From: Acidobacteriaceae bacterium
Lineage (GTDB): Bacteria > Acidobacteriota > Terriglobia > Bryobacterales > Bryobacteraceae
Assembly (NCBI GenBank): GCA_019233755.1
Contig: JAFAMD010000055.1
Location: forward strand, 1 to 64,000
Direction: 5' to 3'
DNA length: 64,000 nucleotides
Position numbers and translations under genes: made by a program. The notes under the pieces are model-generated. The model did no database searches. It saw only the letters and a list, made by a program, of their open reading frames with translations, and had not been told where the DNA came from. Position 1 is the stretch's first letter, and every line of letters begins with the position of its first letter. Shown piece by piece: positions 35,550-44,643 of this stretch.

Positions 35550-36377
35550 ATGCGAAATTCTAGATGGTTGCTGCTGACGGTGTGCGCCGGGTTGACGGTG
35601 TTCACATGTGGTTGCGCCAAACTCCAGTCTCGAGATCAGATGAATCAGGGTGTTCAGGCGTACCGGAATAATCATTACGCCGAGGCCGTGAAGCATTTCA
35701 AGGAGGCGGTACAGCTCGATCCGACGAATCAAAATGCTCAGCTGTATCTGGCGACGTCCTACATGATTCAATGGGTGCCGGGCGCAGATTCGCCGGATAA
35801 CAAAAAGAACTATGACATGGCAAAGGCCGAGTTCGATAAGGTCCTGAAGAAAGATCCCGCTAACTCTCTCGCGCTCGCTTCCATGGCTTCCATGGCGTAC
35901 AACTCCGCAACGGGTGGTTCTCCTGACCAGAAGGAAGCGGCCCTCGAAGAGGCTCGCAAATGGAATCTGCGGCGGATCGAAGTGGATCCGAAGGAGGCAG
36001 AGGCCTACTATTACCTTGGCGTGATCGATTACGCGGAAGCACTCGGACCGATTGCCACGGCACGTGTCGATCAGAAGCTCAAACCGGATAACCCGGGACC
36101 TCTCCCGGACGCGAAGGTGAAAGCAGAGCTCAAGGACAAATACGGCAAGAGCATCGACGATGGCATCGACAACCTGAAGAAGTGCCTGGGCATCAACAAG
36201 GAGAATGAAGATGCCATGTCGTACATCAACCTTCTGCTTCGAGAGAAGGCGGCGCTTGCAGACAGTCCGGAAGAGGCAAAGGCCGATTCCACCGAGGCTG
36301 ACGACTGGATGAATAAGTCGCTCGATATGAAGCGCATCAAGGCGAGCCGTCCGCAGAAGACGACCGAAGCCAGCTAA
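35550..36377 (+). CDS. Probable TPR lipoprotein at the end of the TonB operon
   Basis: A 275-residue exported protein. A hydrophobic signal (RWLLLTVCAGLTVFT) runs into TCGCAKLQ, a lipobox-like site, so it is probably an outer- or inner-membrane lipoprotein. The TPR part begins MNQGVQAYRNNHYAEAVKHF, followed by at least two more helical pairs over about residues 60-180. The C-terminus is charged and helical. It lies 26 bases after the second exbD and before a strong hairpin terminator, so it is the last gene of the operon and may act with the TonB motor. Its role is not known. Confidence 0.82.
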   Translation: MRNSRWLLLTVCAGLTVFTCGCAKLQSRDQMNQGVQAYRNNHYAEAVKHFKEAVQLDPTNQNAQLYLATSYMIQWVPGADSPDNKKNYDMAKAEFDKVLKKDPANSLALASMASMAYNSATGGSPDQKEAALEEARKWNLRRIEVDPKEAEAYYYLGVIDYAEALGPIATARVDQKLKPDNPGPLPDAKVKAELKDKYGKSIDDGIDNLKKCLGINKENEDAMSYINLLLREKAALADSPEEAKADSTEADDWMNKSLDMKRIKASRPQKTTEAS

Positions 36378-36400
36378 CTTCAGCCGAAAAAAGAAAAAGA

Positions 36401-36438
36401 CAGAAGGGGCGATGCGCAAGAGTGCATCGCCCTTTCTG
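36401..36438. terminator. Bidirectional intrinsic terminator between convergent operons
   Basis: A 15-base stem with one G-T wobble: CAGAAGGGGCGATGC (36401-36415) and GCATCGCCCTTTCTG (36424-36438), with an eight-base loop. The plus-strand tail is only moderately T-rich. On the minus strand the sequence leaving the stem is TCTTTTTCTTTTTTC, a good U-tract. It therefore closes both the TonB operon and the xseA-to-mqnC operon. Confidence 0.78.
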
Positions 36439-36469
36439 TTTCTGATTCAAGCTGCCTGTCCGGCAGCTT

Positions 36470-37501
36470 CTAATTAAGGAAATAGGTACGATACAGCGTG
36501 TCGCGCTGTTTCGGAATAAAGCCTGCGTCGCGGATCAGGCGGCGGAGTTGCTCTTCGGTTGCACGATGATGCGTGCCCGCTGCAGAGACTACGTTCTCCT
36601 CGATCATGATACTGCCTACGTCGTTCCCGCCAAACCGCAGGCCGAGTTGGCAGACTTTGAGGCCCGGTGTCACCCAGGACGCTTGAATATTCTCAATGTT
36701 GTCCAGGTACACGCGGGACAGAGCCAGCATTTTGAGGTATTCCACCGCGGTGGCTTCCTGCTTTACGAACCGCCCGAGCGAGGTGTATTCGCGCTGGAAG
36801 AACCAGGGAATAAAAGCCGTGAACCCTCCGGTGTCCTCCTGAATCTGCCTGACGATCTCAAAGTGGTTCATGCGCTGCTCAATGGTTTCGCCGGTGCCGA
36901 ACATCATCGTTGCAGTGGTCCGCATGCCGAGCGAGTGGGCAACCCGGTGGGTATCGATCCATTCCTGGACTGAGCATTTCAGTCGGCTAATGCGATGCCG
37001 CACGGCGTCGTCGAGAATCTCCGCGCCCCCGCCCGGTATCGAATCGAGTCCTGAATCGCGCAGGCGCGCGATCGTGTCGCGAAGGCTCAGCCCGCTGACC
37101 TCGGCGATGTTGACAATCTCCGGAGCCGAGAAGCAATGGCACCAGATGTCGAAACGCGATTTGATCGTCCGCAGAAGATTCTCGTACCACTCGATCTTCA
37201 AATCGGGGTGCAAGCCGCCCTGCATCAGGATACCTGTGCCGCCGAGCGAGATAGTCTCCTGAATCTTGTCGAGGATCACTTCTGTAGGTAGGATGTAGCC
37301 CTCTTTGTGCCCGAGCGGGCGATAGAAGGCACAAAAGCTGCAATATTCGGTGCAGAAGTTGGTGTAGTTGATATTCCGGTCGATGATGTAGCTGACGATC
37401 CCATCCGGATGAAATCTTCGTCGGACGGCATCTGCCTCCATACCGATGCCGACGAGGTCATCGCTCTGGAACATCTCTATCGCTTGTTTCCGGGTGATCA
37501 T
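36470..37501 (-). CDS. mqnC: Cyclic dehypoxanthinyl futalosine synthase
   Basis: A radical-SAM enzyme of the futalosine route to menaquinone. The 343-residue product shows the C-x3-C-x2-C cluster motif (TEYCSFCAFY, first Cys in NFCTEYC), the MqnC-typical NINYTNFC entry and LMQGGLHPDLKIEWYE. GAGGGG lies six bases before ATG 37501. It is the last gene of the xseA-queC-queE-mqnA-mqnC run, nine bases after mqnA. With mqnA it shows that menaquinone is made by the futalosine pathway; the other steps are not in the window. Confidence 0.93.
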   Translation of the reverse strand: MITRKQAIEMFQSDDLVGIGMEADAVRRRFHPDGIVSYIIDRNINYTNFCTEYCSFCAFYRPLGHKEGYILPTEVILDKIQETISLGGTGILMQGGLHPDLKIEWYENLLRTIKSRFDIWCHCFSAPEIVNIAEVSGLSLRDTIARLRDSGLDSIPGGGAEILDDAVRHRISRLKCSVQEWIDTHRVAHSLGMRTTATMMFGTGETIEQRMNHFEIVRQIQEDTGGFTAFIPWFFQREYTSLGRFVKQEATAVEYLKMLALSRVYLDNIENIQASWVTPGLKVCQLGLRFGGNDVGSIMIEENVVSAAGTHHRATEEQLRRLIRDAGFIPKQRDTLYRTYFLN

Positions 37502-37510
37502 GTCTTCCCC

Positions 37511-38305
37511 TCAGGCTCGCTGGGCGAGAATAGGCCGCGCGAGATTTGCCAGCTCCAAAAAAGCTTCCAGACCGCGCTGTTCCGCGGCGCCGATTTCAAA
37601 CCGGATGTAGTCGCGCAGGTAACGTTCCGCGAGCCCCTGGGTTACCCGTCGTTTCGGATACTCGCTGTCGACTATTTCTCGCAGGTGCGCCTTACCGAAC
37701 TCATACGATGCGCGGGTGATGCGCTCGAGCTCGAATGCCGGTATGCCTGGTTTGCCGGCCCATACAGCAAACACCATCGGAAGCTGCGTGAGCGAGAACC
37801 ACTCGGCTCCCAGGTCGAGCCATGGCAGACCGGTTTCGTCCGGATCGATTTCAAGCGCAGAATCGCCGATGATAAGGGCCGCATCTGAGTGCGCGAGCAT
37901 GTCCTGCAAAACGGGCTTCGCTCGCGTGATAACCGGTTCCGCTCCGTACCGCTCGCGCAGGATGATTCTCGCCAGTTGCACCGAGGTTCTGGAGCCGAGA
38001 TCGGCGGCAAGCGTCTGAACTTGCCCCCAGGGAACGCGAGAAAACAGGAGAATACTGCGCACTGGCCCTAGGCATGTGATCCCGACGCCGGGCACGATTT
38101 CGAGACCCTGCCGGGCGCTTTCTGCTACCGGCACAAGGCCGATTTGAATGGTCCCCTCTTCCACCTGCTGGGCGCAAATGGACGGGATGGAGAAGCTGAG
38201 TTCGACCTCTTCTTTCTGGGGCCCGTGGAGCATACCCCACACTAGAGGGACCGTGTTGAGGTAACTAACCGCACCTACGCGAAACTTCGAATTAATATCT
38301 CGCAA
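37511..38305 (-). CDS. mqnA: Chorismate dehydratase (futalosine pathway)
   Basis: MqnA removes water from chorismate to give 3-enolpyruvyl-benzoate, the first futalosine-pathway step. The 264-residue sequence shows the periplasmic-binding-like fold of the family: KFRVGAVSYLNTVPLVWGM, the LVPVAESARQ segment and GDSALEIDPDE. The start is TTG 38305. It overlaps no neighbour and leads into mqnC after nine bases. The family also contains solute-binding proteins, but no signal peptide is present, and the adjacent mqnC supports the enzyme call. Confidence 0.9.
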   Translation of the reverse strand: MRDINSKFRVGAVSYLNTVPLVWGMLHGPQKEEVELSFSIPSICAQQVEEGTIQIGLVPVAESARQGLEIVPGVGITCLGPVRSILLFSRVPWGQVQTLAADLGSRTSVQLARIILRERYGAEPVITRAKPVLQDMLAHSDAALIIGDSALEIDPDETGLPWLDLGAEWFSLTQLPMVFAVWAGKPGIPAFELERITRASYEFGKAHLREIVDSEYPKRRVTQGLAERYLRDYIRFEIGAAEQRGLEAFLELANLARPILAQRA

Positions 38306-38356
38306 ATTTCAGTTTAGCCAAGACCTGCTCGTCAGGCTGGTGTGCGGCGCGGATCC

Positions 38357-39040
38357 TCAGACTCCGCGCCTGTCGCCCCAGAGATCGATATGTAACCGCG
38401 GACTGTACCGGTAGCCGGTGTTCTTGCAGATCTCCGCGAGCCAGAGAGATCTGTTCTGGAGCACGTCACGCTGCGTCCCCTCAGGCATGAGTACTACGCT
38501 TCCGCGCGGAGCATCGAGGGCGAGCCGAATTGCCTCGATCTCCTTGAGGTCTTCGGGCGACGAGACCACAAACTTCAGTTGATAGGGAAACTCAGCCGTC
38601 AATCTTCGGAGCACGTCCGGCTGATAGCGCAGCCGGTCATGCTGCGCGGCCCAGCGGCCTCCTTCGCGGTCATGCGGAGTAGAGTTGGAGAGTTTGGGAC
38701 TGATGCTCATCAGATCACAGGCAACGGGTGCATAGACTGTTCCTGCTGTTTCGATTGTGATGTGCAGGCCCGCTTCGCGCAGCGCCCAGGTAAGTGGTGC
38801 GATCTCGGGCGCGATCATCGGCTCGCCCCCCGTAACGACCGCGTGCGAAGCGGGGAAGGTCTGAACCGTTTCGAGGATTTGCTCGAGAGAGAGGTTCTCG
38901 CCTTCAGGATTCCAAGACGTGTACGGTGTGTCGCACCATTTGCAGCGCAGATTGCAGCCCGAGGTACGAACGAACACCGAGGGGACACCCAGCAGTACGC
39001 CTTCGCCCTGAATCGAATAGAAAATTTCGGAAATTTTCAC
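38357..39040 (-). CDS. queE: 7-carboxy-7-deazaguanine synthase
   Basis: A 227-residue radical-SAM enzyme of the preQ0/queuosine route, forming CDG from CPH4. The N-terminus EIFYSIQGEGVLLGVPSVFVR and the cysteines in GCNLRCKWCDTPY are diagnostic. The start is GTG 39040, six bases after the queC stop, so queC and queE are tightly linked. Downstream Tgt at 28.3 kb would use the product after further steps. QueD and FolE are not visible in the window. Confidence 0.92.
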   Translation of the reverse strand: MKISEIFYSIQGEGVLLGVPSVFVRTSGCNLRCKWCDTPYTSWNPEGENLSLEQILETVQTFPASHAVVTGGEPMIAPEIAPLTWALREAGLHITIETAGTVYAPVACDLMSISPKLSNSTPHDREGGRWAAQHDRLRYQPDVLRRLTAEFPYQLKFVVSSPEDLKEIEAIRLALDAPRGSVVLMPEGTQRDVLQNRSLWLAEICKNTGYRYSPRLHIDLWGDRRGV

Positions 39041-39046
39041 TCGCGG

Positions 39047-39748
39047 CTACCGCCTCGCGAGCAGCGGATCGGCCACGCCCGCCTCTTCAAAACCCTTGCG
39101 CCTTAGAATGCAGGCGTCGCAGCGTTCGCACGGCCACCCTTGCGCGTCGGGGTCATAGCAGGTTGATGTCAAACCCAGGTCGACGCCCAGCTCCACAGCC
39201 TTCCGCACGATCTCCGCTTTGGTTAACCGTATCAAAGGGGCCTGAATCACGACCTTGCTCTTGCCCTCGACTCCTGCCTTGGTTGCAAGGTTGGCCATCT
39301 TCTCGAACGCGTGGATGAACTCCGGCCGGCAGTCGGGGTATCCCGAATAATCGATGGCATTCACTCCGATAAAAATGTCCGAGGCTCCCGTGACTTCGGC
39401 ATAGGCCAGCGCAAACGAAAGAAAGATGGTGTTTCGGGCGGGTACGTAGGTGACCGGGATGCCGCTGGACATCTCGTTTTCGACGCGGTCCTTCGGAACG
39501 TCGAGGCTGCTCGTCAGAGCCGATCCGCCGAAAAGGCGCAGGTCAAAGCTCACGATCCGATGCTCTTTTGCTCCGAGATGTCTGGCAATACGCGCCGCCG
39601 CATCGAGCTCATCCTTATGGCGCTGCCCATAATCGAAGGAGAGGCAGTAGCACTCGTATCCCTCGGAACGGGCAATCGCGAGACAGGTTGTTGAGTCGAG
39701 GCCGCCGCTCAAAAGGCAGATGGCGCGTCGAATGGGAGATGGTTCCAA
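39047..39748 (-). CDS. queC: 7-cyano-7-deazaguanine synthase
   Basis: QueC is an ATP-dependent ligase that turns 7-carboxy-7-deazaguanine into preQ0. The PP-loop [11 protein letters not shown], the [10 protein letters not shown] segment and the C-terminal zinc site ([18 protein letters not shown], plus Cys in TSTCYDPD) are all present. The start codon is TTG 39748; no ATG lies close. It follows xseA by 36 bases on the same strand, so expression probably begins upstream of xseA. Confidence 0.94.
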   Translation of the reverse strand: MEPSPIRRAICLLSGGLDSTTCLAIARSEGYECYCLSFDYGQRHKDELDAAARIARHLGAKEHRIVSFDLRLFGGSALTSSLDVPKDRVENEMSSGIPVTYVPARNTIFLSFALAYAEVTGASDIFIGVNAIDYSGYPDCRPEFIHAFEKMANLATKAGVEGKSKVVIQAPLIRLTKAEIVRKAVELGVDLGLTSTCYDPDAQGWPCERCDACILRRKGFEEAGVADPLLARR

Positions 39749-39784
39749 ACTTCAGTATAGGTTCGGCCCGGCTGTCCGATTAGG

Positions 39785-41182
39785 CTAGGTTTGATCGGTT
39801 TCACCGCGCGTTGCGGTAACCGCCGCATCAAGTTCGCCCAGATGCAGGCGGATCCGGACGAGTTCGTTTGGCAGAATTTCACCCGCCGAGCGCAGGACCT
39901 GCCCGGTTGCATTCTGGACGATGGCATACCCGCGGCCGAGCACAGCAAGGGGACTGATCTGCCTCAAGTGCAGATCCAGCGATTCGTGCCGGCGGCGCGC
40001 CTGCCACAGCCTGGTCTCCATCGCCTTCACAGCCTGACCGAGCAACAATTCGTTGCGATGGCGGTCTCGGGCAAACCGCAAGCGGAGGTCGGTTGCCTCG
40101 AGCCGCCGCGCCAAATCGACAAACCGCCTCGCCCGCATTTGCATGATGTCCCGCTGCAAGTGTCTGAGGCGGTAATCGAGGTCGTCTATCGCCTGCGTGC
40201 GCCGGGCTACCGAACGGTGCATCAGCCGCGCCGCACGCTCGGTGCCGCGATCATGAAGTGCTCGGGACGCCAGCAGCAGCCGGTAGCGCACTGCCTGCAG
40301 AGCCTTGGTGCGGCAGGCGCTGATTTGTTCGAGCAGGCTGTCGCGCGTGCAAATCACAATTTCGGCCGCGGCGGATGGAGTAGGGGCGCGGTGATCGGCG
40401 ACGAAATCGGCAATGGTGAAGTCGGTCTCGTGCCCAATGGCCGAGATGACCGGTATACTCGAGGCGCAAATCGCTCTGGCCACGGCTTCTTCATTAAACG
40501 TCCACAGATCTTCGAGGGAACCGCCGCCCCGCGCGACGATCACCACGTCGGCCCACTTTGAATTATTAAAGAAGGTCAATCCGGCGCACACCTGTTCGAC
40601 GGCTCCGTCTCCCTGTACCTGGGCAGGATAAAGCCGCACGTGCAAGCCCTGAAAGCGCCGTTCGAGAACGTGTAGTATGTCGCGGATCACAGCTCCGGAA
40701 GGCGACGTCACCACACCGATCCGGCGTGGCAATTTCGGCAAGGGGCGTTTGCGCGAGGCATCGAAGAGTCCTTCGGCGGCGAGTTTGCGCTTCAGTTGCT
40801 CGAAGGCAAGCTGCAGTGCGCCGGCGCCTTGTGGCTCGAGCGTTTCAACGATGAGCTGATACTCGCCCCGGGCTTCGTAAACCTCGAGATTGCCGCGCGC
40901 AATCACAGCGAGACCGTCTTGCGGCTTGAACTTCGCAAATCGCGCAGCGCCTTTAAATAGCGCGCACTTAAGCTGGCTCTGCTGGTCTTTTAAGGAAAAG
41001 TAATAGTGACCGCTGGTGGCCATGCGGCAGCCGGATATTTCCCCCGCTACCCAGATGCTGCGGAATTCGTTTTCGAAGATGCTTTGCACGGCGGCATTCA
41101 ATTCGCTCACTTGGAAGATCTGCCGCTCAGGTTCGAGCGTCAGCCTCATCTGCCCGTTTTCAACATCGGTTCTGGCCAGCAT
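39785..41182 (-). CDS. xseA: Exodeoxyribonuclease VII large subunit
   Basis: XseA is the catalytic subunit of ExoVII, which degrades single-stranded DNA. The 465-residue protein has the N-terminal OB-fold (IFQVSELNAAVQ, WVAGEISG), the catalytic core (GVVTSPSGAVIRDILHV, VIVARGGGSLEDLW) and an Arg-rich coiled-coil C-terminus. A small subunit gene (xseB) is not found beside it. ATG 41182 is used; an internal ATG at 41149 (MRLTLEPE) is equally possible. It seems to head the queC-queE-mqnA-mqnC run. Confidence 0.93.
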   Translation of the reverse strand: MLARTDVENGQMRLTLEPERQIFQVSELNAAVQSIFENEFRSIWVAGEISGCRMATSGHYYFSLKDQQSQLKCALFKGAARFAKFKPQDGLAVIARGNLEVYEARGEYQLIVETLEPQGAGALQLAFEQLKRKLAAEGLFDASRKRPLPKLPRRIGVVTSPSGAVIRDILHVLERRFQGLHVRLYPAQVQGDGAVEQVCAGLTFFNNSKWADVVIVARGGGSLEDLWTFNEEAVARAICASSIPVISAIGHETDFTIADFVADHRAPTPSAAAEIVICTRDSLLEQISACRTKALQAVRYRLLLASRALHDRGTERAARLMHRSVARRTQAIDDLDYRLRHLQRDIMQMRARRFVDLARRLEATDLRLRFARDRHRNELLLGQAVKAMETRLWQARRRHESLDLHLRQISPLAVLGRGYAIVQNATGQVLRSAGEILPNELVRIRLHLGELDAAVTATRGETDQT

Positions 41183-41212
41183 CTGTAACTTTTAGTTTCG
41201 AACATCACAGTC

Positions 41213-41241
41213 TTGGATTGCGAAAGGAATTGCGGTATGCT
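41213..41241 (+). promoter_or_regulatory. Candidate sigma-70-like promoter of glnA
   Basis: TTGGAT (41213-41218) and TATGCT (41236-41241) are separated by exactly 17 bases, in the 122-base gap between the divergent xseA and glnA. Each hexamer matches the consensus at four of six positions. I see no convincing sigma-54 (GG-N10-GC) element here, although glnA is often nitrogen-controlled. Confidence 0.4.
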
Positions 41242-41304
41242 ACGACTTCCTGCGTCCCCGTCCGACGGCAGAGGATTCCGTCCTGAGCGCATTTCTGGAG
41301 GAAC

Positions 41305-42714
41305 ATGACCCCACAAGAAGTCCTGGAATTTGCCAAGAAGAATGATGCACGGCAGATCGACCTTCGCTTCACTGATCTGCCGGGGCTGAGTCAACACATC
41401 TCGTACCCGATCAGCATGCTGGACGAGGGCTCCTTCGAAGACGGTTTCGGGATCGATGGCTCGAGCATCCGCGGCTGGGCCGCGATCAACGAGAGCGACA
41501 TGCTGATCATTCCGGATCCGACCACCGCCTTCATGGATCCTTTCGCTGAGACGCGGACGCTGGTCATGCTCGGCGACATTATCGACCCGATCACCCGCCA
41601 GCACTATGATCGGGACCCGCGCTGGATCGCCAAGAAGGCGGAAATGCACCTCAAGAACAGCGGTCTGGCTGATACGGCGTACTTCGGAGCGGAAGCGGAA
41701 TTCTTCATCTTCGATAACATCCGCTTTGATCAGAATCAGCACAGCGGATTCTATTTCATCGATGCCGAGGAAGGGCGCTGGAACTCCAGCCGCGAGCACA
41801 ACAATCTGGGCTACCGGCCGCGCTACAAGGAAGGGTACTTCCCGGTGCCGCCGACCGATCACTATCAGGATCTGCGCAGCGAAATGGTCACGACCATGCT
41901 CGAGTGCGGATTGAACATCGAGTGCCACCACCACGAGGTCGCCACCGGCGGCCAGTGTGAAATTGACCAGCGATTCGACACTTTGGTGAAGTCCGCGGAC
42001 AATATGATGCTCTACAAATACATTGTCCGGAACGTGGCTTATCAATATGGAAAGACGGTCACCTTCATGCCGAAGCCGCTATTTGGCGATAACGGCAGCG
42101 GTATGCACACCCACCAGAGCTTGTGGGCCGGCAGCAAACCGCTTTTCGCAGGCGATAACTACGCAGGCTTGAGCCAGATGGCGCTGCACTACATCGGAGG
42201 CCTGCTCCGCCACGCCCGGGCCCTTTCGGCGATGATCGCTCCAACCACGAACAGTTATAAGCGCCTGGTCCCCGGATACGAAGCGCCAGTCAATCTGGCG
42301 TACTCACGCCGCAACCGCTCCGCGGCCGTGCGCATTCCCATGTACTCGAACAGTCCAAAAGCGAAACGTGTCGAGTTCCGGCCGCCTGATCCGGCCGCGA
42401 ACCCGTACCTCGCTTTTGCCGCAATGATGATGGCCGGTCTTGATGGTGTGGTCAATAAGATCGATCCGGGCGAGCCGCTGGACAAGGACATCTATGACCT
42501 TTCGCCGGAAGAAATGAAGAAAGTGCCTTCGATGCCGGCGTCGCTCGACGAAGCGCTCACCTGCCTCGAAGAGGACCACGTGTTTCTCACGAAAGGCGAC
42601 GTCTTCTCCGAAGAACTGATCGAGACCTTTGTTTCCTACAAACGGAAGGCAGAAGCGGAAGCGGTTCGGCTCCGGCCCCATCCCTACGAGTTCGCATTGT
42701 ACTACGACATTTAA
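41305..42714 (+). CDS. glnA: Glutamine synthetase, type I
   Basis: A 469-residue dodecameric ammonia-assimilating enzyme. The beta-grasp N-domain, the metal/ATP site ([39 protein letters not shown]-type [10 protein letters not shown]) and NRSAAVRIP are intact. The [11 protein letters not shown] loop has the Tyr that is adenylylated in GlnE-regulated enzymes, so activity is probably under covalent control. A clear GGAGGA site lies three bases before ATG. No glnB or glnD is adjacent. Confidence 0.96.
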   Translation: MTPQEVLEFAKKNDARQIDLRFTDLPGLSQHISYPISMLDEGSFEDGFGIDGSSIRGWAAINESDMLIIPDPTTAFMDPFAETRTLVMLGDIIDPITRQHYDRDPRWIAKKAEMHLKNSGLADTAYFGAEAEFFIFDNIRFDQNQHSGFYFIDAEEGRWNSSREHNNLGYRPRYKEGYFPVPPTDHYQDLRSEMVTTMLECGLNIECHHHEVATGGQCEIDQRFDTLVKSADNMMLYKYIVRNVAYQYGKTVTFMPKPLFGDNGSGMHTHQSLWAGSKPLFAGDNYAGLSQMALHYIGGLLRHARALSAMIAPTTNSYKRLVPGYEAPVNLAYSRRNRSAAVRIPMYSNSPKAKRVEFRPPDPAANPYLAFAAMMMAGLDGVVNKIDPGEPLDKDIYDLSPEEMKKVPSMPASLDEALTCLEEDHVFLTKGDVFSEELIETFVSYKRKAEAEAVRLRPHPYEFALYYDI

Positions 42715-42777
42715 GACGGGGTCTAATGACAACGACCCGTCCCGCCTCGGCCGGCGCCCCGTTCAGAGCGTCGGCCG
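42715..42777. terminator. Possible terminator hairpins between glnA and pheA
   Basis: Two inverted repeats lie in the convergent gap. GACGGGGTC (42715-42723) pairs with GACCCGTC (42734-42741), with one bulge. CGGCCGGCG (42748-42756) pairs with CGTCGGCCG (42769-42777), overlapping the end of pheA. Neither has a good T-tract, so termination efficiency is doubtful. Confidence 0.38.
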
Positions 42778-43605
42778 GTAACTGCCAAGGACTTTCAAGA
42801 ACTCGGCGGTTTCGCCCAAATGTGCGAGAGCCTTCTGCACCTTTTCATCCTCTTTGCGCCCTTGTAGATCCAGATAAAACAGGTATTCCCAGGGCTTGCC
42901 GCGCAGCGGCCGCGACTCGATCTTTGTGAGGCTTAAATCGCGCAGCGCAAAACATGCCATGGCGCGGAATAGCGCCCCGGGTGTATTTGCAGTTGAGAAG
43001 ACGATCGAGGTTTTCCACTCGCCGGTGGCGACGCGGGAGGTCTCCGGCTGTTTCGTCAACAGAAAAAATCGCGTAAAGTTTTGCCGGTTGTCTTCTATGT
43101 TTCGTTTGAGGATCACGCCGCCATAGATCTCGGCGGCGGTTTCGGACGCGATCGCCCCGGTGTCTGAAAGTTTCTGTTCGTTTAGCAGTTTCACACTCCC
43201 GGCCGTATCGTATTGCGGCACCGGTTCGATATGGCTGTACTTCTCAAAGAAACGCTTGCATTGGTTTAGCGCGACCGGGTGCGAAAAAATTCTTCTAATG
43301 TCGCGAAATTTGACACCGGGTCTAACAATCAATTGATGTGAAATACGTATGCTTGTCTCCCCAGAGATGAAGAAATCATATTCGAGCAGATGATCGTAGT
43401 TTTCATGCACACTGCCGTGCAGCGTATTTTCCATCGGGATAACGCCACTTACTGCTTCACCCGACCGGATCTTGTCGAATGCCTCGCGAAAGGTGGGGCA
43501 GGGAAGCACCTGGATGGAATCGCCGAGAATCTTCAACGCGGCGGAGTGGCTGAAGGCGCCGAGTTCGCCTTGAATAGCAACACTTTGGCTGGGCTTAGGA
43601 CGCAT
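42763..43605 (-). CDS. pheA: Prephenate dehydratase
   Basis: A mono-functional 280-residue prephenate dehydratase of phenylalanine synthesis. Motifs are AIQGELGAFSHSAA, GVIPMENTLHGSVHENYD, and NFTRFFLL (the catalytic T-R-F). The C-terminal ACT domain (GALFRAMACFALRDLSLTKI, with ESRP) gives feedback inhibition by phenylalanine. CAGGAA precedes the ATG at five bases. There is no chorismate mutase domain. Confidence 0.94.
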   Translation of the reverse strand: MRPKPSQSVAIQGELGAFSHSAALKILGDSIQVLPCPTFREAFDKIRSGEAVSGVIPMENTLHGSVHENYDHLLEYDFFISGETSIRISHQLIVRPGVKFRDIRRIFSHPVALNQCKRFFEKYSHIEPVPQYDTAGSVKLLNEQKLSDTGAIASETAAEIYGGVILKRNIEDNRQNFTRFFLLTKQPETSRVATGEWKTSIVFSTANTPGALFRAMACFALRDLSLTKIESRPLRGKPWEYLFYLDLQGRKEDEKVQKALAHLGETAEFLKVLGSYRPTL

Positions 43606-43798
43606 AGTTTCCTGAAATCAGGGATACGATTTCTGCCCGCAATCATACACCGCCCTGCCGTGGGGAACGCGCTGCGACGCTTTTAGTGCTTCACGCGGTC
43701 AATGCCGGGCTTTCTCAATGGTACAATCGCCATGTTTGTTCTGAAATCGGAACAGCGCGTTTTTAAGAGCGACTCTCGAACAGATCGGGCGGCGGTAG

Positions 43799-43808
43799 CT
43801 CGTACGAG
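43799..43808. promoter_or_regulatory. Palindrome upstream of the HTH/S24 gene, possible operator
   Basis: CTCGTACGAG is a perfect ten-base palindrome 50 bases before the regulator's start. It is flanked by CTCTCG and CGAGAG half-sites in inverted orientation (CTCTCG at 43773-43778 and CGAGAG at 43804-43809). This spacing fits dimer binding, perhaps autoregulation. A TACAAT hexamer further upstream could be a -10 element, with no good -35. Confidence 0.3.
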
Positions 43809-43857
43809 AGGTATTTGCCAACTTCTGTAACTTAGAACGGGCACTGGGGGCCCATAA

Positions 43858-44643
43858 ATGCAGGAGCCAGGTCGAAAGCTACGGCGTATACGGGAACGCC
43901 TCAGTCTGAAGTACCGCGACGTGGAGAATGCCAGCAACAAGATCGCACTTCATCGTGGCAACCCGGAGTTTGCAATTGGCTTGAGCCGCCTCGCGGATAT
44001 CGAGAATAAAGGAACGACGCCCTCGGTATACCGGATTTATTCACTTTGCGCCATATACGGAATTTCTTTCTCTTTGGTGCTCAGCTGGTACGGGGTAGAG
44101 GTGGATGCGTTGCCAGCCGATGCCGCGAAGATTTCCCTTAACCACACACGGCCCATTGACTTTGACACGGTACCTCCCGGGGTCCGTGTCACGGAAATGG
44201 CGGCTGACATAGACAACGATGTCGATCTGAAGCGCACAACCTGTTTGAGCCGGCAATCGCAACGGTGGGGAAAGTTGCCTCTCGGCCTGACTGCCTCGTT
44301 GGAACGCCGATATCGCTATGCGGTCATCGGCCAGGAAGACTGGTCTATGTATCCGTTGCTTCCGCCGGGTTCGTTTGTGCAGATCGACGAAACGAAGCGG
44401 CACATCGCCACGGCCGGCTGGCAGCATGAGTATGAACGCCCTATTTACTTCATTGAGCACCGTGCAGGATACCGCTGCGGTTGGTGCACTGAAATAGGCG
44501 GCTTTCTTCTGGTGCAGACGCACGCAGCGTCACATGTACCACCGGAGATCTTTCGCTACCCGGGTGAGGCCGATGTTATTGGCCAGGTTGTTGGAGTTAC
44601 TATGCGTTTGGATCTGGGGAAGCGACGCCATACACGTTCTTGA
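43858..44643 (+). CDS. HTH (XRE) regulator with S24/LexA-like C-terminal domain
   Basis: A 261-residue putative regulator. Residues 1-80 form an XRE helix-turn-helix (RKLRRIRERLSLKYRDVENAS). The rest resembles a LexA/S24 peptidase-like beta domain: the EDWSMYPLLPPGSFVQID stretch is the typical G-x-S-M-x-P-x-I serine box with ED-W-S-M-Y-P. The Lys of the catalytic dyad is not clearly identified, so self-cleavage is uncertain. A 252-base upstream gap holds a perfect palindrome CTCGTACGAG (43799-43808), a plausible operator. Its 3' end overlaps the unrelated convergent gene by 44 bases. Confidence 0.78.
   Translation: MQEPGRKLRRIRERLSLKYRDVENASNKIALHRGNPEFAIGLSRLADIENKGTTPSVYRIYSLCAIYGISFSLVLSWYGVEVDALPADAAKISLNHTRPIDFDTVPPGVRVTEMAADIDNDVDLKRTTCLSRQSQRWGKLPLGLTASLERRYRYAVIGQEDWSMYPLLPPGSFVQIDETKRHIATAGWQHEYERPIYFIEHRAGYRCGWCTEIGGFLLVQTHAASHVPPEIFRYPGEADVIGQVVGVTMRLDLGKRRHTRS

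Noticed and set aside
35436-36419. 327-codon minus-strand frame opposite the TPR lipoprotein
   Set aside because: Antisense of a gene with clear signal peptide and TPRs; the reverse frame lacks a start context and would cross the operon terminator.
41146-42045. 299-codon minus-strand frame opposite glnA
   Set aside because: glnA is unmistakable on the plus strand; the minus frame overlaps its promoter and start and gives no known motif.
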